A stretch of 64,000 bases of DNA from Quadrisphaera sp. RL12-1S (GCF_014270065.1 NZ_JACNME010000002.1:496001-560000); one strand, 5' to 3'. Counted from the first letter of the stretch, positions 49,986 through 59,006 are shown. Program-made: numbers and translations. The notes: generated by a model from the sequence alone, not told the origin.

Positions 49986-51698
49986 GTGGAGCTCAGGAGC
50001 GCGCACTGGTACGCCGGCACCGACCGCAACGCCTCGATCCACCGGGCGTGGATGCGCCGCGGGGTGCCCGGCTCGGCGTTCGAGGGGCGCCCGCAGATCG
50101 CCATCGCCAACACCGCCTCCGACCTCACGCCCTGCAACCGGCACCTGTCCGAGGTGGCGCGGTCGGTGCGCGACGGCGTCTACGAGGCCGGCGGCATCCC
50201 GCTGGAGATGCCCGTGGTGTCCCTGGGCGAGACCAACGTCCGGCCCACGGCGATGCTCTGGCGGAACATGGCCGCGATGGCCACCGAGGAGCTGCTCCGG
50301 GCCAACCCCGTCGACGGCGTGGTGCTGCTCGGCGGCTGCGACAAGACGATCCCCGCCCTGCTCATGGCCGCGGCGAGCGTGGACCTGCCCGCCGTCGTCG
50401 TCCCCGGCGGACCCATGCTCACCGGCACGTTCCGCGGGCAGCCGCTCGGCTGCGGCACGGACACCTGGCGCCTGAGCGAGGAGGTGCGCGCCGGGACCAT
50501 GAGCCAGGCCGCGTTCCTGGAGTCCGAGCGGTCGATGATCCGCAGCCGCGGGCACTGCAACACCATGGGCACGGCCTCGACGATGGGCCTGCTCGCCGAG
50601 GCCCTCGGGACGACGGTGCCCGGCACCGCTGGCACGCCCGCGCCCGACAGCCGGCTGCTGGAGGCCGCGCACACCACCGGGATGCTCGCCGTGGAGCTGG
50701 TAGAGCAAGACCGCCGGCCCAGCGCGCTGCTGACCCGGGCGTCCTTCCACAACGCCGTGGTGGCGCTCGCGGCGATCGGCGGGTCGACCAACGCCGTCGT
50801 CCACCTGCTGGCGATCGCCGGGCGGCTCGGGGTGCCGCTGACCCTGGACGACGTCGACGCCATCGGCTCCCGGGTGCCCGCGCTGGTGGACCTGCAGCCC
50901 GCCGGTCGGTTCCTCATGGAGGACCTGCACCGCGCGGGCGGGTTCCTCGCGGTGCTGCGCGAGGTGGAGGACCTGCTCGACCCCACCGCGCTCACCGTGA
51001 TGGGGACGCGGCTGGTCGAGCACCTGCGCGACGCCGAGGTGTACGACCGCGAGGTCATCCGCCCGCGCTCGGCGCCGCTGCTGGCCGAGGGCGGCATCGC
51101 GGTGCTGCGCGGCAACCTCGCGCCCGACGGCGCGATCATCAAGCCCGCCGCCGCGTCACCGCACCTGCTGCGCCACCGAGGGAAGGCGGTGGTGTTCGAC
51201 TCCATCGAGGACTTCCGCGCGCGCGTGGACGACCCCGACCTCGAGGTGGACGCCGACTCGGTGATGGTGCTGCGCGGGTGCGGGCCGAAGGGCTACCCGG
51301 GCATGCCCGAGGTGGCCAACATGCCGCTGCCCACGAAGCTGCTGGAGCAGGGGGTGCGCGACGTGGTGCGCATCTGCGACGGGCGCATGAGCGGCACGGC
51401 GTACGGGACGGTGGTGCTGCACGTGGCGCCGGAGGCCGCCGCGGGCGGCCCGCTGGCCCGGGTGCGCACGGGCGACTGGGTGGAGCTGGACGTCCCCGGC
51501 CGGCGCCTGCACCTGGACGTCGACGACGACGAGCTGGCGCAGCGCGCCCCGAGCCCGGCCAGCGCTGCGGCGTACGCGGCGCCGCGGCGCGGGTGGGAAC
51601 GGCTCTACGTCGACCACGTGCAGCAGGCCGACACCGGCGCCGACCTCGACTTCCTCGTCGGCTCCAGCGGACCGGAGGTCAGCCGGGAGTCGCACTGA
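49986..51698 (+). CDS. IlvD/Edd family sugar-acid dehydratase
   Basis: 570 residues from GTG 49986, preceded by GGGAGGGG (GTG 49956 also possible). Iron-sulfur Cys candidates are C50 (LTPCNRHLSEVA), C118 (LLGGCDKTIPALL) and C191 (RGHCNTMGTAS). The late motif VVRICDGRMSGTAYGTVVLH carries the catalytic Ser. ETNVRPTAMLWRNMAAM fits the aldonate (L-arabonate, D-xylonate, D-gluconate) dehydratase branch more than dihydroxyacid dehydratase. Removes water from a sugar acid to give a 2-keto-3-deoxy acid. Divergent from the zinc dehydrogenase. Confidence 0.9.
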   Translation: MELRSAHWYAGTDRNASIHRAWMRRGVPGSAFEGRPQIAIANTASDLTPCNRHLSEVARSVRDGVYEAGGIPLEMPVVSLGETNVRPTAMLWRNMAAMATEELLRANPVDGVVLLGGCDKTIPALLMAAASVDLPAVVVPGGPMLTGTFRGQPLGCGTDTWRLSEEVRAGTMSQAAFLESERSMIRSRGHCNTMGTASTMGLLAEALGTTVPGTAGTPAPDSRLLEAAHTTGMLAVELVEQDRRPSALLTRASFHNAVVALAAIGGSTNAVVHLLAIAGRLGVPLTLDDVDAIGSRVPALVDLQPAGRFLMEDLHRAGGFLAVLREVEDLLDPTALTVMGTRLVEHLRDAEVYDREVIRPRSAPLLAEGGIAVLRGNLAPDGAIIKPAAASPHLLRHRGKAVVFDSIEDFRARVDDPDLEVDADSVMVLRGCGPKGYPGMPEVANMPLPTKLLEQGVRDVVRICDGRMSGTAYGTVVLHVAPEAAAGGPLARVRTGDWVELDVPGRRLHLDVDDDELAQRAPSPASAAAYAAPRRGWERLYVDHVQQADTGADLDFLVGSSGPEVSRESH

Positions 51699-51745
51699 CC
51701 GGCGGGCGGTCCGCACCCGGCCCTCCGGGAGCCGCCGTCGAGCGC

Positions 51746-51807
51746 CTCGGAGGATGCGCCCCTTCGGCGTGACCGGACGGCTACGCGCAAGGGGCCGATC
51801 CTCCGAG
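51746..51807. repeat. palindromic repeat family B, copy 2
   Basis: Arms 51746-51764 and 51789-51807, 19 bp with a two-base CG/GC swap, share CTCGGAGGAT, GCCCCTTCGGCGTGAC and GGCCGATCCTCCGAG with the copy at 39962. It lies 48 nt past the dehydratase stop. Confidence 0.8.
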
Positions 51808-51846
51808 TCCGCGCCCGACCGCACCGGCGGCTGGCAGGGTGCCCCC

Positions 51847-52473
51847 GTGGCCGGACTCCGCAGGACTCCCCCGTCGCTCGACCTGGCCGCCGTGCCCCCG
51901 GACGTGCGCGCCGCCCTCGAGGCCGCGCTGGCCGGCGCGGAGGTGCCGCTGCACCGCGGCGGACGCGCGCTGGGCGTGCTCACCGTGCGTCCTGCCGTGC
52001 TGGAGGGTGAGGTGCTCGACGCGCCGCGGCTGCCGCCGCCGGACGTCGAGGTGCCCGAGGGGGTGCAGGTGGTGGCGACGGCGATGCGCCTGTCCCGCGA
52101 GGTCCGGCGCCGCCTCGCGGACTCCTTCGGGCCCGGGTACCTCGTGCTGGACCTGCACGAGGCTCCCGCCAGCACCGACGTGCTGCTGGTCAACCCGGTC
52201 AGCGTGCAGCTGCTGGAGGTGCTCCGGGCGCGCTTCCCGAGGGCGCGGGTGGTGGTGACGGAGGTCGAGGACGACGTGCTCGGCGTCGACTACGCCGGGC
52301 CCGTGGGCCGGATGCTGCGCGCCGGGGCGTCCGCGTACCTGCCGCCGCGCCCCGTCGCCGCCGTCGCCGCCGGGGTGCGCGCCCACCTGGAGGGCGGTGG
52401 CGCGCCAGCGCTGGAGGCGGGCGGAGCGCAGCCGGCGCGAGCGCTCCCGACGGGCACCGACCTCGACGGGTGA
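51847..52473 (+). CDS. hypothetical protein
   Basis: 208 residues from GTG 51847. Unrecognised. Segments such as GYLVLDLHEAPASTDVLLVN, then VSVQLLEVLRARFPRARVVV and TEVEDDVLGVDYAGPVGRML with RAGASAYLPPRP, suggest an alpha/beta fold, somewhat like a Rossmann or receiver-like domain. No signal or membrane helix. The C-terminal 35 residues are low-complexity. It is tandem with the dehydratase but separated by a palindromic repeat, so probably a separate unit. Confidence 0.65.
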   Translation: MAGLRRTPPSLDLAAVPPDVRAALEAALAGAEVPLHRGGRALGVLTVRPAVLEGEVLDAPRLPPPDVEVPEGVQVVATAMRLSREVRRRLADSFGPGYLVLDLHEAPASTDVLLVNPVSVQLLEVLRARFPRARVVVTEVEDDVLGVDYAGPVGRMLRAGASAYLPPRPVAAVAAGVRAHLEGGGAPALEAGGAQPARALPTGTDLDG

Positions 52474-52521
52474 GGCGAGCCGACCGCGGCCGCCGACTCG
52501 GTCAGCTGCCGTCAGCTGCCG

Positions 52522-52788
52522 TCAGTGGCCGGTGGCGTCCGCGTCCATGCCGCTCATGCCGTCCATGCCGTCCATGCCGCTCATGCCGTCCATCTGGCTC
52601 ATGTCGTGACCGCTCATCGACCCCGACCGCGAGTGGTCGGTCGGGGTGAGGGCCATGAGCGCGAACACGGCGAGCGTGACGAGGACGACGAAGGCCATGA
52701 CGAGGTTCTTGGCGCGGGTGCGGGTCACCCCCTCCTCATCGGTCGCGCGGACCGCCGCCTGAACCACCGCCTGCGCTGTGCTGGCCAC
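52522..52788 (-). CDS. small membrane protein with Met/Asp/His-rich tail
   Basis: 88 residues from GTG 52788. One transmembrane helix (~28-48, LVMAFVVLVTLAVFALMALT) is followed by an external tail made of MSGMDGM-type repeats with His at both ends (GHDMSQ and ATGH). Met-His tails of this kind often bind copper. The start overlaps the end of the PAP2 gene by ~53 nt. The GTG at 52788 is less certain than the frame itself. The tail resembles the loop of the DUF305 protein near 34.9 kb. Confidence 0.7.
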   Translation of the reverse strand: MASTAQAVVQAAVRATDEEGVTRTRAKNLVMAFVVLVTLAVFALMALTPTDHSRSGSMSGHDMSQMDGMSGMDGMDGMSGMDADATGH

Positions 52789-53689
52789 GGCGCAGCGTGA
52801 GGTAGAGGCGGTGGCCGGTGATGACCACGCCCAGCCACGCCAGCCCCAGCACCCACGCCACCAGGACGTCGGTGAACCAGTGGTGCCCCAGGAAGATGCG
52901 GCTCAGCCCGATCGTCACCGCGAACAGCACGGCGACGACGACGACGAGGCGGCGCGCCCACGCCGCGCGCAGCCTCCGCAGGAGCAGATAGGCCACGATC
53001 CCGGCGAACGCGGTGGCGTTGAGCGTGTGCCCGCTGGGGAAGCTGAAGCTGTGCTCGTAGGGCGGCACGGCGTCGGCCAGCGGCGGGCGGGCCCGCCCCA
53101 CGCTGGCCTTGCCGGCCATCGTCAGGGCCAGGGACCCGAGCATCGTGGTGACCAGCAGCGTCACCGGCGTCCAGCGCCGCCAGGCGATCGCCAGCGCGGC
53201 GGCCGTGGCGGCGGCCAGCAGCGGCATGCCGACCGGGCCGCCGATGTCGGTGTAGAAGGTGACGGCGGTGTCCAGGCCCGGCGAGCGGTGCTGCAGGGCC
53301 AGCTGCAGCGCGGGCTGGTCCAGCCCCGTCACGCCGTCCCCCTCCACCACGGCGTCGTAGACACCGGCGGCTGCCGCCGTGAACGCGGCGGTGACCACCA
53401 GGCCGACGACCAGGGTCAGCGCCCACACCTCGCGGGGGGCGAGCCAGCGCCGGGCGCGGACCGCCGCCGCGTGCAGCGCGCGGCCCGCCGCGGTGGGCCA
53501 GTGCGTGAGGTCGCGTCCACCGACGAAGTCGTCCTGGCGCCCGTCGTCCAGCAGCTCGTCGAGCACCTCGAGCTGCCCGGTCGGCCGCTCGTTCGGCTGC
53601 TCGGTCGGCGCTGGCCGGCGTGCGCGGGGACCGTGTGAGGGCGGGCGGGGCGGCGGGGCGCCACCGCTGCCGGGGGTCGTCGTGCTCAC
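52736..53689 (-). CDS. PAP2 family phosphatase, integral membrane
   Basis: 317 residues from GTG 53689 with AGGAGAG upstream. About six transmembrane helices. The three PAP2 motifs are KASVGRARPP (~K-X6-RP), FPSGH and SRIFLGHHWFTD. It should dephosphorylate a lipid such as undecaprenyl diphosphate or phosphatidic acid on the outer face. A 90-residue Pro/Arg-rich N tail is cytoplasmic. The frame is open further upstream but with no coding look. The 3' end overlaps the Met-rich protein gene. Confidence 0.92.
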   Translation of the reverse strand: MSTTTPGSGGAPPPRPPSHGPRARRPAPTEQPNERPTGQLEVLDELLDDGRQDDFVGGRDLTHWPTAAGRALHAAAVRARRWLAPREVWALTLVVGLVVTAAFTAAAAGVYDAVVEGDGVTGLDQPALQLALQHRSPGLDTAVTFYTDIGGPVGMPLLAAATAAALAIAWRRWTPVTLLVTTMLGSLALTMAGKASVGRARPPLADAVPPYEHSFSFPSGHTLNATAFAGIVAYLLLRRLRAAWARRLVVVVAVLFAVTIGLSRIFLGHHWFTDVLVAWVLGLAWLGVVITGHRLYLTLRRGQHSAGGGSGGGPRDR

Positions 53690-53810
53690 GGGTGGCTCTC
53701 CTGCTCCGGGCGCGCCCACCAGCGGTGCGCGCGAGCGACGAGTCTGTCCGCTGCCTCGGCCGCGCGCTCCCCGGGAGCACCCGGTCGTGCTCCCGGGTCG
53801 GGCTGCCCCG

Positions 53811-54182
53811 TCAGGACCGTCGCGCGCCAGAGCTCCGCGGGGACCGGCTCTGCGCCAGGGACGGTGCGGGGTGCAGCGGCCGACGCGGCTCGCGGTCACC
53901 CGCGGGGTCTCCGCCCTGCCCTGGCGGCTCGGGGAACGCGAAGCCGCCGTGGTGCCACATCCACACGTGCGCCCACCTGTCCACGAGGGGCAGCCGTCGC
54001 CACACCCGCACCCACCACGGCAGGTCGGCGTCGCGGAGCTCCAGCCCGCCCGGTGGCGTCCAGTCCCACCCGGGCAGGACCCCCGGCGGAGGGGTGATCC
54101 CGCCCGGGGTCACACCACCGTCCCGGTCGCGGTCCCGGCCGCGGTCCTCCGCGGGAGGCCAAGGGAACCGGCGTCGTCGCAC
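53811..54182 (-). CDS. hypothetical protein with Trp-rich motif
   Basis: 123 residues from GTG 54182 (VRRRRFPWPPAEDRGRDRDR). The core WDWTPPGGLELRDADLPWWV, then RVWRRLPLVDRWAHVWMWHH with GGFAFPEP, is unusually aromatic and looks like real coding sequence; similar Trp/His-rich strings occur in actinobacterial proteins of unknown function. No membrane helix is clear. The start is uncertain because no good ribosome site precedes it. It is divergent from the GH25 remnant. Confidence 0.6.
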   Translation of the reverse strand: MRRRRFPWPPAEDRGRDRDRDGGVTPGGITPPPGVLPGWDWTPPGGLELRDADLPWWVRVWRRLPLVDRWAHVWMWHHGGFAFPEPPGQGGDPAGDREPRRPLHPAPSLAQSRSPRSSGARRS

Positions 54183-54191
54183 GAGCCATGA

Positions 54192-54788
54192 TCGACGCGC
54201 CCGCCCGGTGGGGTCGAGGTCCCCGTCCGGAGGCCGCCCGTTCCGCAGCCTGCGCGGCGTGGAGCACGCGCCGGAGCCGACGACGTCGCGTACGTCAAGG
54301 CCAGCGAGGGCGGCGACGTCACCGACGAGCGGTTCGCCGAGAACTGGGCGGGGGCCGGGCGCGCCGGACTGCAGCGCGGCGCCTACCACTTCTTCACGCC
54401 GTGCCGTCCGGGCGGTGAGCAGGCCGAGCACTTCCTGCGGACCGCGCCGCCGGAGGCTGGTGCCCTGCCGCCGGCCGTGGACCTGGAGCTGGCCGGCAAC
54501 TGCTCCTCGCGCCCCGGTGGCGCGCAGGTCGACGCCGAGCTCGGTGCCTTCCTGGAGGCGGTGGGGCGGGCGTGGGGACGGCCGGTGGTGCTCTACGTCG
54601 GTGAGGACTGGGAACGCGTCTACCCGGTGCTCGAGGCGTCAGAGCGACCGCGGTGGCTGGTGAGCTTCACCGGACGCCCCGACGTGCGCTGGTCCGTGTG
54701 GCAGCACGCGTGGTGGGGACGGGTCGACGGTGTCAGCGGCCGCGTGGACCTGGACGTCGTCCGGCTCGCCGACCTCGCGCGCCCGTAG
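54192..54788 (+). pseudogene. GH25 lysozyme-like remnant lacking its start
   Basis: The open frame reads GADDVAYVKASEGGDVTDER, then FAENWAGAGRAGLQRGAYHF, PPAVDLELAGNC, RPVVLYVGEDWERVYPV and SVWQHAWWGRVDGVSGRVDL, which is the GH25 (lysozyme M1) fold including the Asp-x-Glu of VDLELAG. The family's first strand, with its catalytic Asp, is missing. No ATG/GTG/TTG occurs in frame from the stop at 54189 until GTG 54477, which would give only 103 residues. It is probably a truncated or frameshifted gene. Confidence 0.7.
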
Positions 54789-54799
54789 CGCCGCGCGGG

Positions 54800-55171
54800 T
54801 CACGGCAGCTGCAGGTACAGCTTGCGCAGAGGCTCGCGCACGGTCCAGGTGGTGCGGTCGCCTGCCCGCAGGTGCACCACGGACCCGGCGGCCAGCTCGA
54901 GCACCTCGTCGTCGTCGTCGAACGCCACGGTGGCGCGGCCGCTGAGGACGACGAAGAGCTCCTCGGACTCGGTGTCGCGGGCCGCCCCGGGCGTCATCTC
55001 CCAGAGGCCCACCTCGACGCCACCGCTCGCGGGACCACCGGAGAGCTCCCGGTAGCGCGCCGTCGGCGAGCCGGCCAGCACCTCCTCACCGGCGGGCAGA
55101 GCCTCGGGCAGGTCGGCGGTGAGCGCGTCCGCGCACAGCAGCCGGGTCGGACGCCCCGGCGAGGCGCTCAC
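54800..55171 (-). CDS. cupin-domain protein
   Basis: 123 residues from GTG 55171. The small cupin barrel is visible in VGLWEMTPGAARDTESEELF with VVLSGRATVAFDDDDE and LELAAGSVVHLRAGDRTTWT. The usual metal His is largely replaced, so it may not bind metal. It overlaps the stop of the FAD-dependent oxidoreductase gene by 4 nt (GTGA). Such pairs occur in amine and aminobutyrate breakdown, where the cupin has no proven enzymatic role. Confidence 0.87.
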   Translation of the reverse strand: MSASPGRPTRLLCADALTADLPEALPAGEEVLAGSPTARYRELSGGPASGGVEVGLWEMTPGAARDTESEELFVVLSGRATVAFDDDDEVLELAAGSVVHLRAGDRTTWTVREPLRKLYLQLP

Positions 55172-56607
55172 GAGTCGAAGCCCAGGCCGGCGGCGTCGAG
55201 GGCCTTGAGGAAGAGGTTGCGGCGGCCCTGGTGGTGGTCGGCGCTGTCCAGGGAGGCCCTGGTCAGGGCCACTCCCACCGCCGTCGCTGGCTCCGGGGGG
55301 AACGGCAGCGGCCTGCGGCGCACCATCTCCAGCTGGGTCCGCTCCGTCTCGGCGCCGGCGAGCAGGTCGAGCAGCACCTCCGCGGCGAAGCGCGTGGCCC
55401 CGACCCCCAGACCGGTGAACCCGCGGGCGTACGCGAGGTCGCCCTTGCGGGCCGTGCCGTAGTACGCGGCGAAGCGCGTGCAGGTGTCGATGGCCCCGGC
55501 CCAGCGGTGGCTGAAGCGGACGTCCTCCAGCTGCGGGAACATCGTGAAGAAGTGGCTGGCCAGGCGCTCGTAGCTGGCGGGGCGGTCCTCGTAGCGGCTG
55601 TTGACGTGCCCGCCCGCGTGGTGGATGGCGTCGTACCCGCCGAAGAGCACGCGGTCGTCCGCGGACAGGCGGATGTAGTGGAACTGGTTGGCGAGGTCCG
55701 TCAGCCCCTGGCGGTCCTCCCACCCCACCGCCCGCTTCTGCTCCGCCGTCAACGGCTCGCTCATCAGCACGTAGTCGTAGACCGGCACCGTCATGAGGCG
55801 GTCGCGGCGCAGCAGCGCGGGGAAGACCCCCGTGGCGAGCACCACCTGCCGAGCGGTGACGGAGGCCCGTGCGGTGCGCACCACCTGCGGACCGCCCTTG
55901 GCACCCGGCTTCTCCAGGGCGGTCACCGCGGAGTGCTCGAAGACGCGCACGCCCAGCTCGCGGGCCGCGCGGGCCAGCTCCCGGGCGAGGCGGGCGGGCT
56001 GGAGCAGGGCCACGTCGTCGCGGTCCCAGCGCCCGGCCAGGAAGATCGGGGAGTCGATGTGGGCACGGGTGGCGGCGGCGTCCAGGACGTCGTGGTCCGC
56101 CCCCTCGGACAGGCCCTCCGACAGCCATGGGACCTGGTGGGGCTCGACGGCGACGGCGAGGCTGCCGGTGCGCTCGAAGTGGCAGTCCAGGCCGAGCTCG
56201 GCGACGTCGCGGGCGAAGGCGTCGAGGTTCTCCCGGCCCAGGCGGTGCAGCTGGTCGTACTCGGACGGCCAGCGGTTGCGGCCGTTCTCCTCGCCGTGGG
56301 TGATGCTCGCCTCGCAGAAGCCGCCGTTGCGGCCCGACGCCGCCCAGCCCACGGTCTCCGCCTCGAGCACCACCACGCTGCGGCCCGGGTCCCGGCGCTT
56401 GGCCAGCACCGCCGTCCACAGGCCCAGGTAGCCGCCGCCGACCACCACGAGGTCCGCGGTGGTGCCAGCCGTCAGCTGCTGGGCGGAGGGGGGTGGGGGC
56501 GCCTCGTCGAGCCAGAAGACGCGCTGCTCGCTGCCCGCCAGGGCCTTGCTCACGAGGGCCGGGTCGGGCGCGGAGCGCTCCCACACCGTCGGGGTCGCCG
56601 CCACCAT
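55168..56607 (-). CDS. FAD-dependent oxidoreductase, DAO family (PuuB-like)
   Basis: 479 residues from ATG 56607. The FAD loop is ADLVVVGGGYLGLWTAVLAK, then VVVLEAETVGWAASGRNGGF, the covalent-flavin-independent glycine oxidase / gamma-glutamylputrescine oxidase pattern. The substrate part has VYDYVLMSEPLTAEQKRAVG and RFSHRWAGAIDTCTRFAAYY, and GFTGLGVGATRFAAEVLLDL closes the FAD site. It likely oxidises a secondary or primary amine with release of H2O2. Coupled to a cupin gene. Confidence 0.92.
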   Translation of the reverse strand: MVAATPTVWERSAPDPALVSKALAGSEQRVFWLDEAPPPPSAQQLTAGTTADLVVVGGGYLGLWTAVLAKRRDPGRSVVVLEAETVGWAASGRNGGFCEASITHGEENGRNRWPSEYDQLHRLGRENLDAFARDVAELGLDCHFERTGSLAVAVEPHQVPWLSEGLSEGADHDVLDAAATRAHIDSPIFLAGRWDRDDVALLQPARLARELARAARELGVRVFEHSAVTALEKPGAKGGPQVVRTARASVTARQVVLATGVFPALLRRDRLMTVPVYDYVLMSEPLTAEQKRAVGWEDRQGLTDLANQFHYIRLSADDRVLFGGYDAIHHAGGHVNSRYEDRPASYERLASHFFTMFPQLEDVRFSHRWAGAIDTCTRFAAYYGTARKGDLAYARGFTGLGVGATRFAAEVLLDLLAGAETERTQLEMVRRRPLPFPPEPATAVGVALTRASLDSADHHQGRRNLFLKALDAAGLGFDS

Positions 56608-56881
56608 GCGGGGATGGTGGCACAGGAACGGGGGTCGCCGTCACCCCTGCGCTGCGGATCCGAGCGCTTCGCGGGCTTGAGGTGGTGGCTTTCCGCAGCC
56701 TTCGGGGCTGGGAGATGCGCTATCCGCAGGCTGCGGGGATCGCCCCCATGGGAGTGACCACCCTGCGACGCCACGTGAGGACCAGGCATGCGGGTGAACC
56801 TCGACTTGCACGGATCATGCCCCTGTGCAGGCCCGTTGCACGCCCGTTCGACTGTCGGTGCCGACCCCTAGCGTGATCCAC

Positions 56882-58948
56882 ATGACCTGGACGGCCGCCG
56901 AGACGCCCCACGAGGGCGACTCCACCGGTGGCGCCAGCCCCGAGGCGAGCAGCCCTGAGGTGAGCAGCACCGAGGGGAGCAGCACCGACTGGGTCGCTGA
57001 GCCGCTGGCCCCCGGTGCCCTCGGCGCCGACCCCTGCGCTCCCCAGGACGACGATGGCACGTCTGCCGGTGAAGTGCCGCTGCCGCTGGCCGGTCCGCTG
57101 ACTGGTCCGCTGGCCCAGGCCATGACCACCACCCGCGCCGGAGCTGACCAGGCCGCAGCCGCCGCCTGCTACCTCGCCTCCCTCAGCCCCCACCAGCGGG
57201 TGGAGGCACTGCGCCAAGGCGCCCGCGCCCGCGACGTGCTGGAGGCGGCGCTGCTGCGCCTGACCGCCTCCTTCACCCCCGCAGACCTGCAGACCCTGGG
57301 AGCCACCTCGGTGGTGGACCTGCTGCTGACCCACACCGGTGCCGACCCCCGCCGCGCCAGCACCGAAGCAGGCCTGGCCACGGCACTGACCACGCCCCCG
57401 GCTCCGCTGCCGATCCCGGTCGGCGCCGACCTCAGCGCGGCCACCACCAGCCACGACGGCGTGGACGACGGCGTGGACGAGGGTGTGGACGAGGGTGTGG
57501 ACGAGGGCGTGGACGAGGGCGTGGACGACGGCGTGGACGACGGCGTGGATGAGGGTGTGGGGCTGGGTGTGGACCTGGACGCGGAGGTGGCCGCTGCAGC
57601 CGCGATGAGCCCAGCGCACACCCACTGCGGGGAGGGACTGGGACGCCTGGGAGCAGCCCACGCCGCCGGGCAGGTCTCCACCGACATCGCCGCCCTGGCC
57701 CGGCGCACCCTGGCCGCCCTGCCCGCGCGGCTGCGCCGCGCCCACGGGGCGCTGGCTGATGCGCTGCTGGCCAGCGCCCTGCCCGGGCTGAGCCACCCCC
57801 AGGCCGTCATCGCCTGCGAGGTGGTGGCCCGCACGATCGACCCCGACCGGCCCGAGCGCGGCTTCGACCCCGACGCCGTGGACAAGCGCTACCTGCACCT
57901 CACCGTGCACGCCGACGGGGTGGTGGACGTGCGCGCCCGCCTGGACGCGCTCACCGGCGCTGAGCTCAAAGCCGCCATCGACCACTACGCCCAGCCCGAC
58001 CCCACCGTGCACGCCCCCCTGGCCGATCAGCCCGCCGACCAGCCCACCGGCCAGCCCCTGCCGGGGTTCGGCGACCGTGAGGGCGCCACCGGAGGCGATG
58101 CCCAGCCGGCCGGGCAACCGGCCGGCGGCCGGGCGGGGGTGGCGGTGCGTGATCAGCGCACCGCGCCCCAGCGCCGCGCCGACGCCCTGGGACTGCTGGC
58201 CCGCTTGGGCCGGGTCGGGGACCAGGCCCGCGGTGGGGAGGCGGCGCGCCTCATCGTCACCGCCACCACCGACCAGCTCACCGGTGTGCCCGGGGCCGGG
58301 CAAGCCAGCTGTGAGACCACCCGGCGGGGACTGGGCACCACCGCGCTGCAGCACCTGGCGTGCACGGCGCTGCTGCACACGGTGACCCTGTCCTGTCAGG
58401 GCGGCAGTGCTGCGGTGCTGGCGCTGGGACGCAGCGTGCGGTTGTTCTCCCCGGCCCAGCGCCGGGCGATGCTGGCTCGTGATGGCGGGTGTGTGATCCC
58501 GGGGTGCACCTCCCCGCCGGGGTGGTGGGAGGCCCACCACACCCACGCCTGGGGGCACGGGGGTCCTACCGATGTGGACCAGGGGGTGTTGTTGTGCGGG
58601 CGTCACCACGTGCTGGTGACCCTCGGTGTGTGGCAGGTGCGGATGGTGGGCGGTGCCCCGCAGGTGCGTCCGCCGGTCAGTGTCGACCCGTTGCAGCGGT
58701 GGCTGCTCAACCCCCGCCGGGCGTTGGAGCACACCACTGCGCGGCGCACCGAGCAGCTGCTGCTGCTCACCGACCCCGGCGCCTTCGGCCACCAGGGACC
58801 ACACCAGGGACCCCGACCTGGAGCTGGGGCACCCGCGCCGGGTGAGCCGCCCGAGCCGCCCGAGCCGCCCGAGCCGGATGAGCAGGGCGAGCACGATGAG
58901 GGGCCACCCCCGGACATCCCCTCAGCCCGCCGCACCTGCGACTGCTGA
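56882..58948 (+). CDS. DUF222 / HNH endonuclease-domain protein
   Basis: 688 residues from ATG 56882. The DUF222 region (~70-430) includes ARRTLAALPARLRRAHGALA and VDVRARLDALTGAELKAAID. The HNH motif is near 535-585: CVIPGCTSPPGWWEAHHTHA, then HGGPTDVDQGVLLCGRHHVL, with Cys pairs and the His-His metal site. These actinobacterial genes are multi-copy and often linked to mobile introns or repeats. A tandem D[DE]GV repeat interrupts the protein at ~192-231. Role unknown, possibly a homing-like nuclease. Confidence 0.93.
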   Translation: MTWTAAETPHEGDSTGGASPEASSPEVSSTEGSSTDWVAEPLAPGALGADPCAPQDDDGTSAGEVPLPLAGPLTGPLAQAMTTTRAGADQAAAAACYLASLSPHQRVEALRQGARARDVLEAALLRLTASFTPADLQTLGATSVVDLLLTHTGADPRRASTEAGLATALTTPPAPLPIPVGADLSAATTSHDGVDDGVDEGVDEGVDEGVDEGVDDGVDDGVDEGVGLGVDLDAEVAAAAAMSPAHTHCGEGLGRLGAAHAAGQVSTDIAALARRTLAALPARLRRAHGALADALLASALPGLSHPQAVIACEVVARTIDPDRPERGFDPDAVDKRYLHLTVHADGVVDVRARLDALTGAELKAAIDHYAQPDPTVHAPLADQPADQPTGQPLPGFGDREGATGGDAQPAGQPAGGRAGVAVRDQRTAPQRRADALGLLARLGRVGDQARGGEAARLIVTATTDQLTGVPGAGQASCETTRRGLGTTALQHLACTALLHTVTLSCQGGSAAVLALGRSVRLFSPAQRRAMLARDGGCVIPGCTSPPGWWEAHHTHAWGHGGPTDVDQGVLLCGRHHVLVTLGVWQVRMVGGAPQVRPPVSVDPLQRWLLNPRRALEHTTARRTEQLLLLTDPGAFGHQGPHQGPRPGAGAPAPGEPPEPPEPPEPDEQGEHDEGPPPDIPSARRTCDC
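57455..57574 (+). repeat. in-frame 12-bp minisatellite in the HNH gene
   Basis: Ten copies of a 12-bp unit (GACGAGGGTGTG and variants with GACGGC or GATGAG) encode a D-[DE]-G-V tetrapeptide repeat. Because the unit is a multiple of three, length changes would keep the frame. The tract lies in the linker between the two halves of DUF222. Confidence 0.9.
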
Positions 58949-58978
58949 CCCCGCTGACCCGTCCCGCCAGCTCGCGCT

Positions 58979-59006
58979 CACCCCTGCCTCCCGTGAGGCA
59001 GGGGTG
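58979..59006 (+). terminator. hairpin terminator after HNH gene
   Basis: 12-bp perfect arms CACCCCTGCCTC and GAGGCAGGGGTG with a CCGT loop, 31 nt past the HNH stop. Confidence 0.8.

Noticed and set aside
49754-51772. 672-codon plus-strand frame over the dehydratase
   Set aside because: It overlaps the IlvD/Edd gene in another frame. The IlvD frame has all conserved motifs, this one has none.
57455-57574. CRISPR-like repeat array
   Set aside because: The units are 12 bp, contiguous without spacers, and stay in frame inside a clear HNH protein, so it is a minisatellite.
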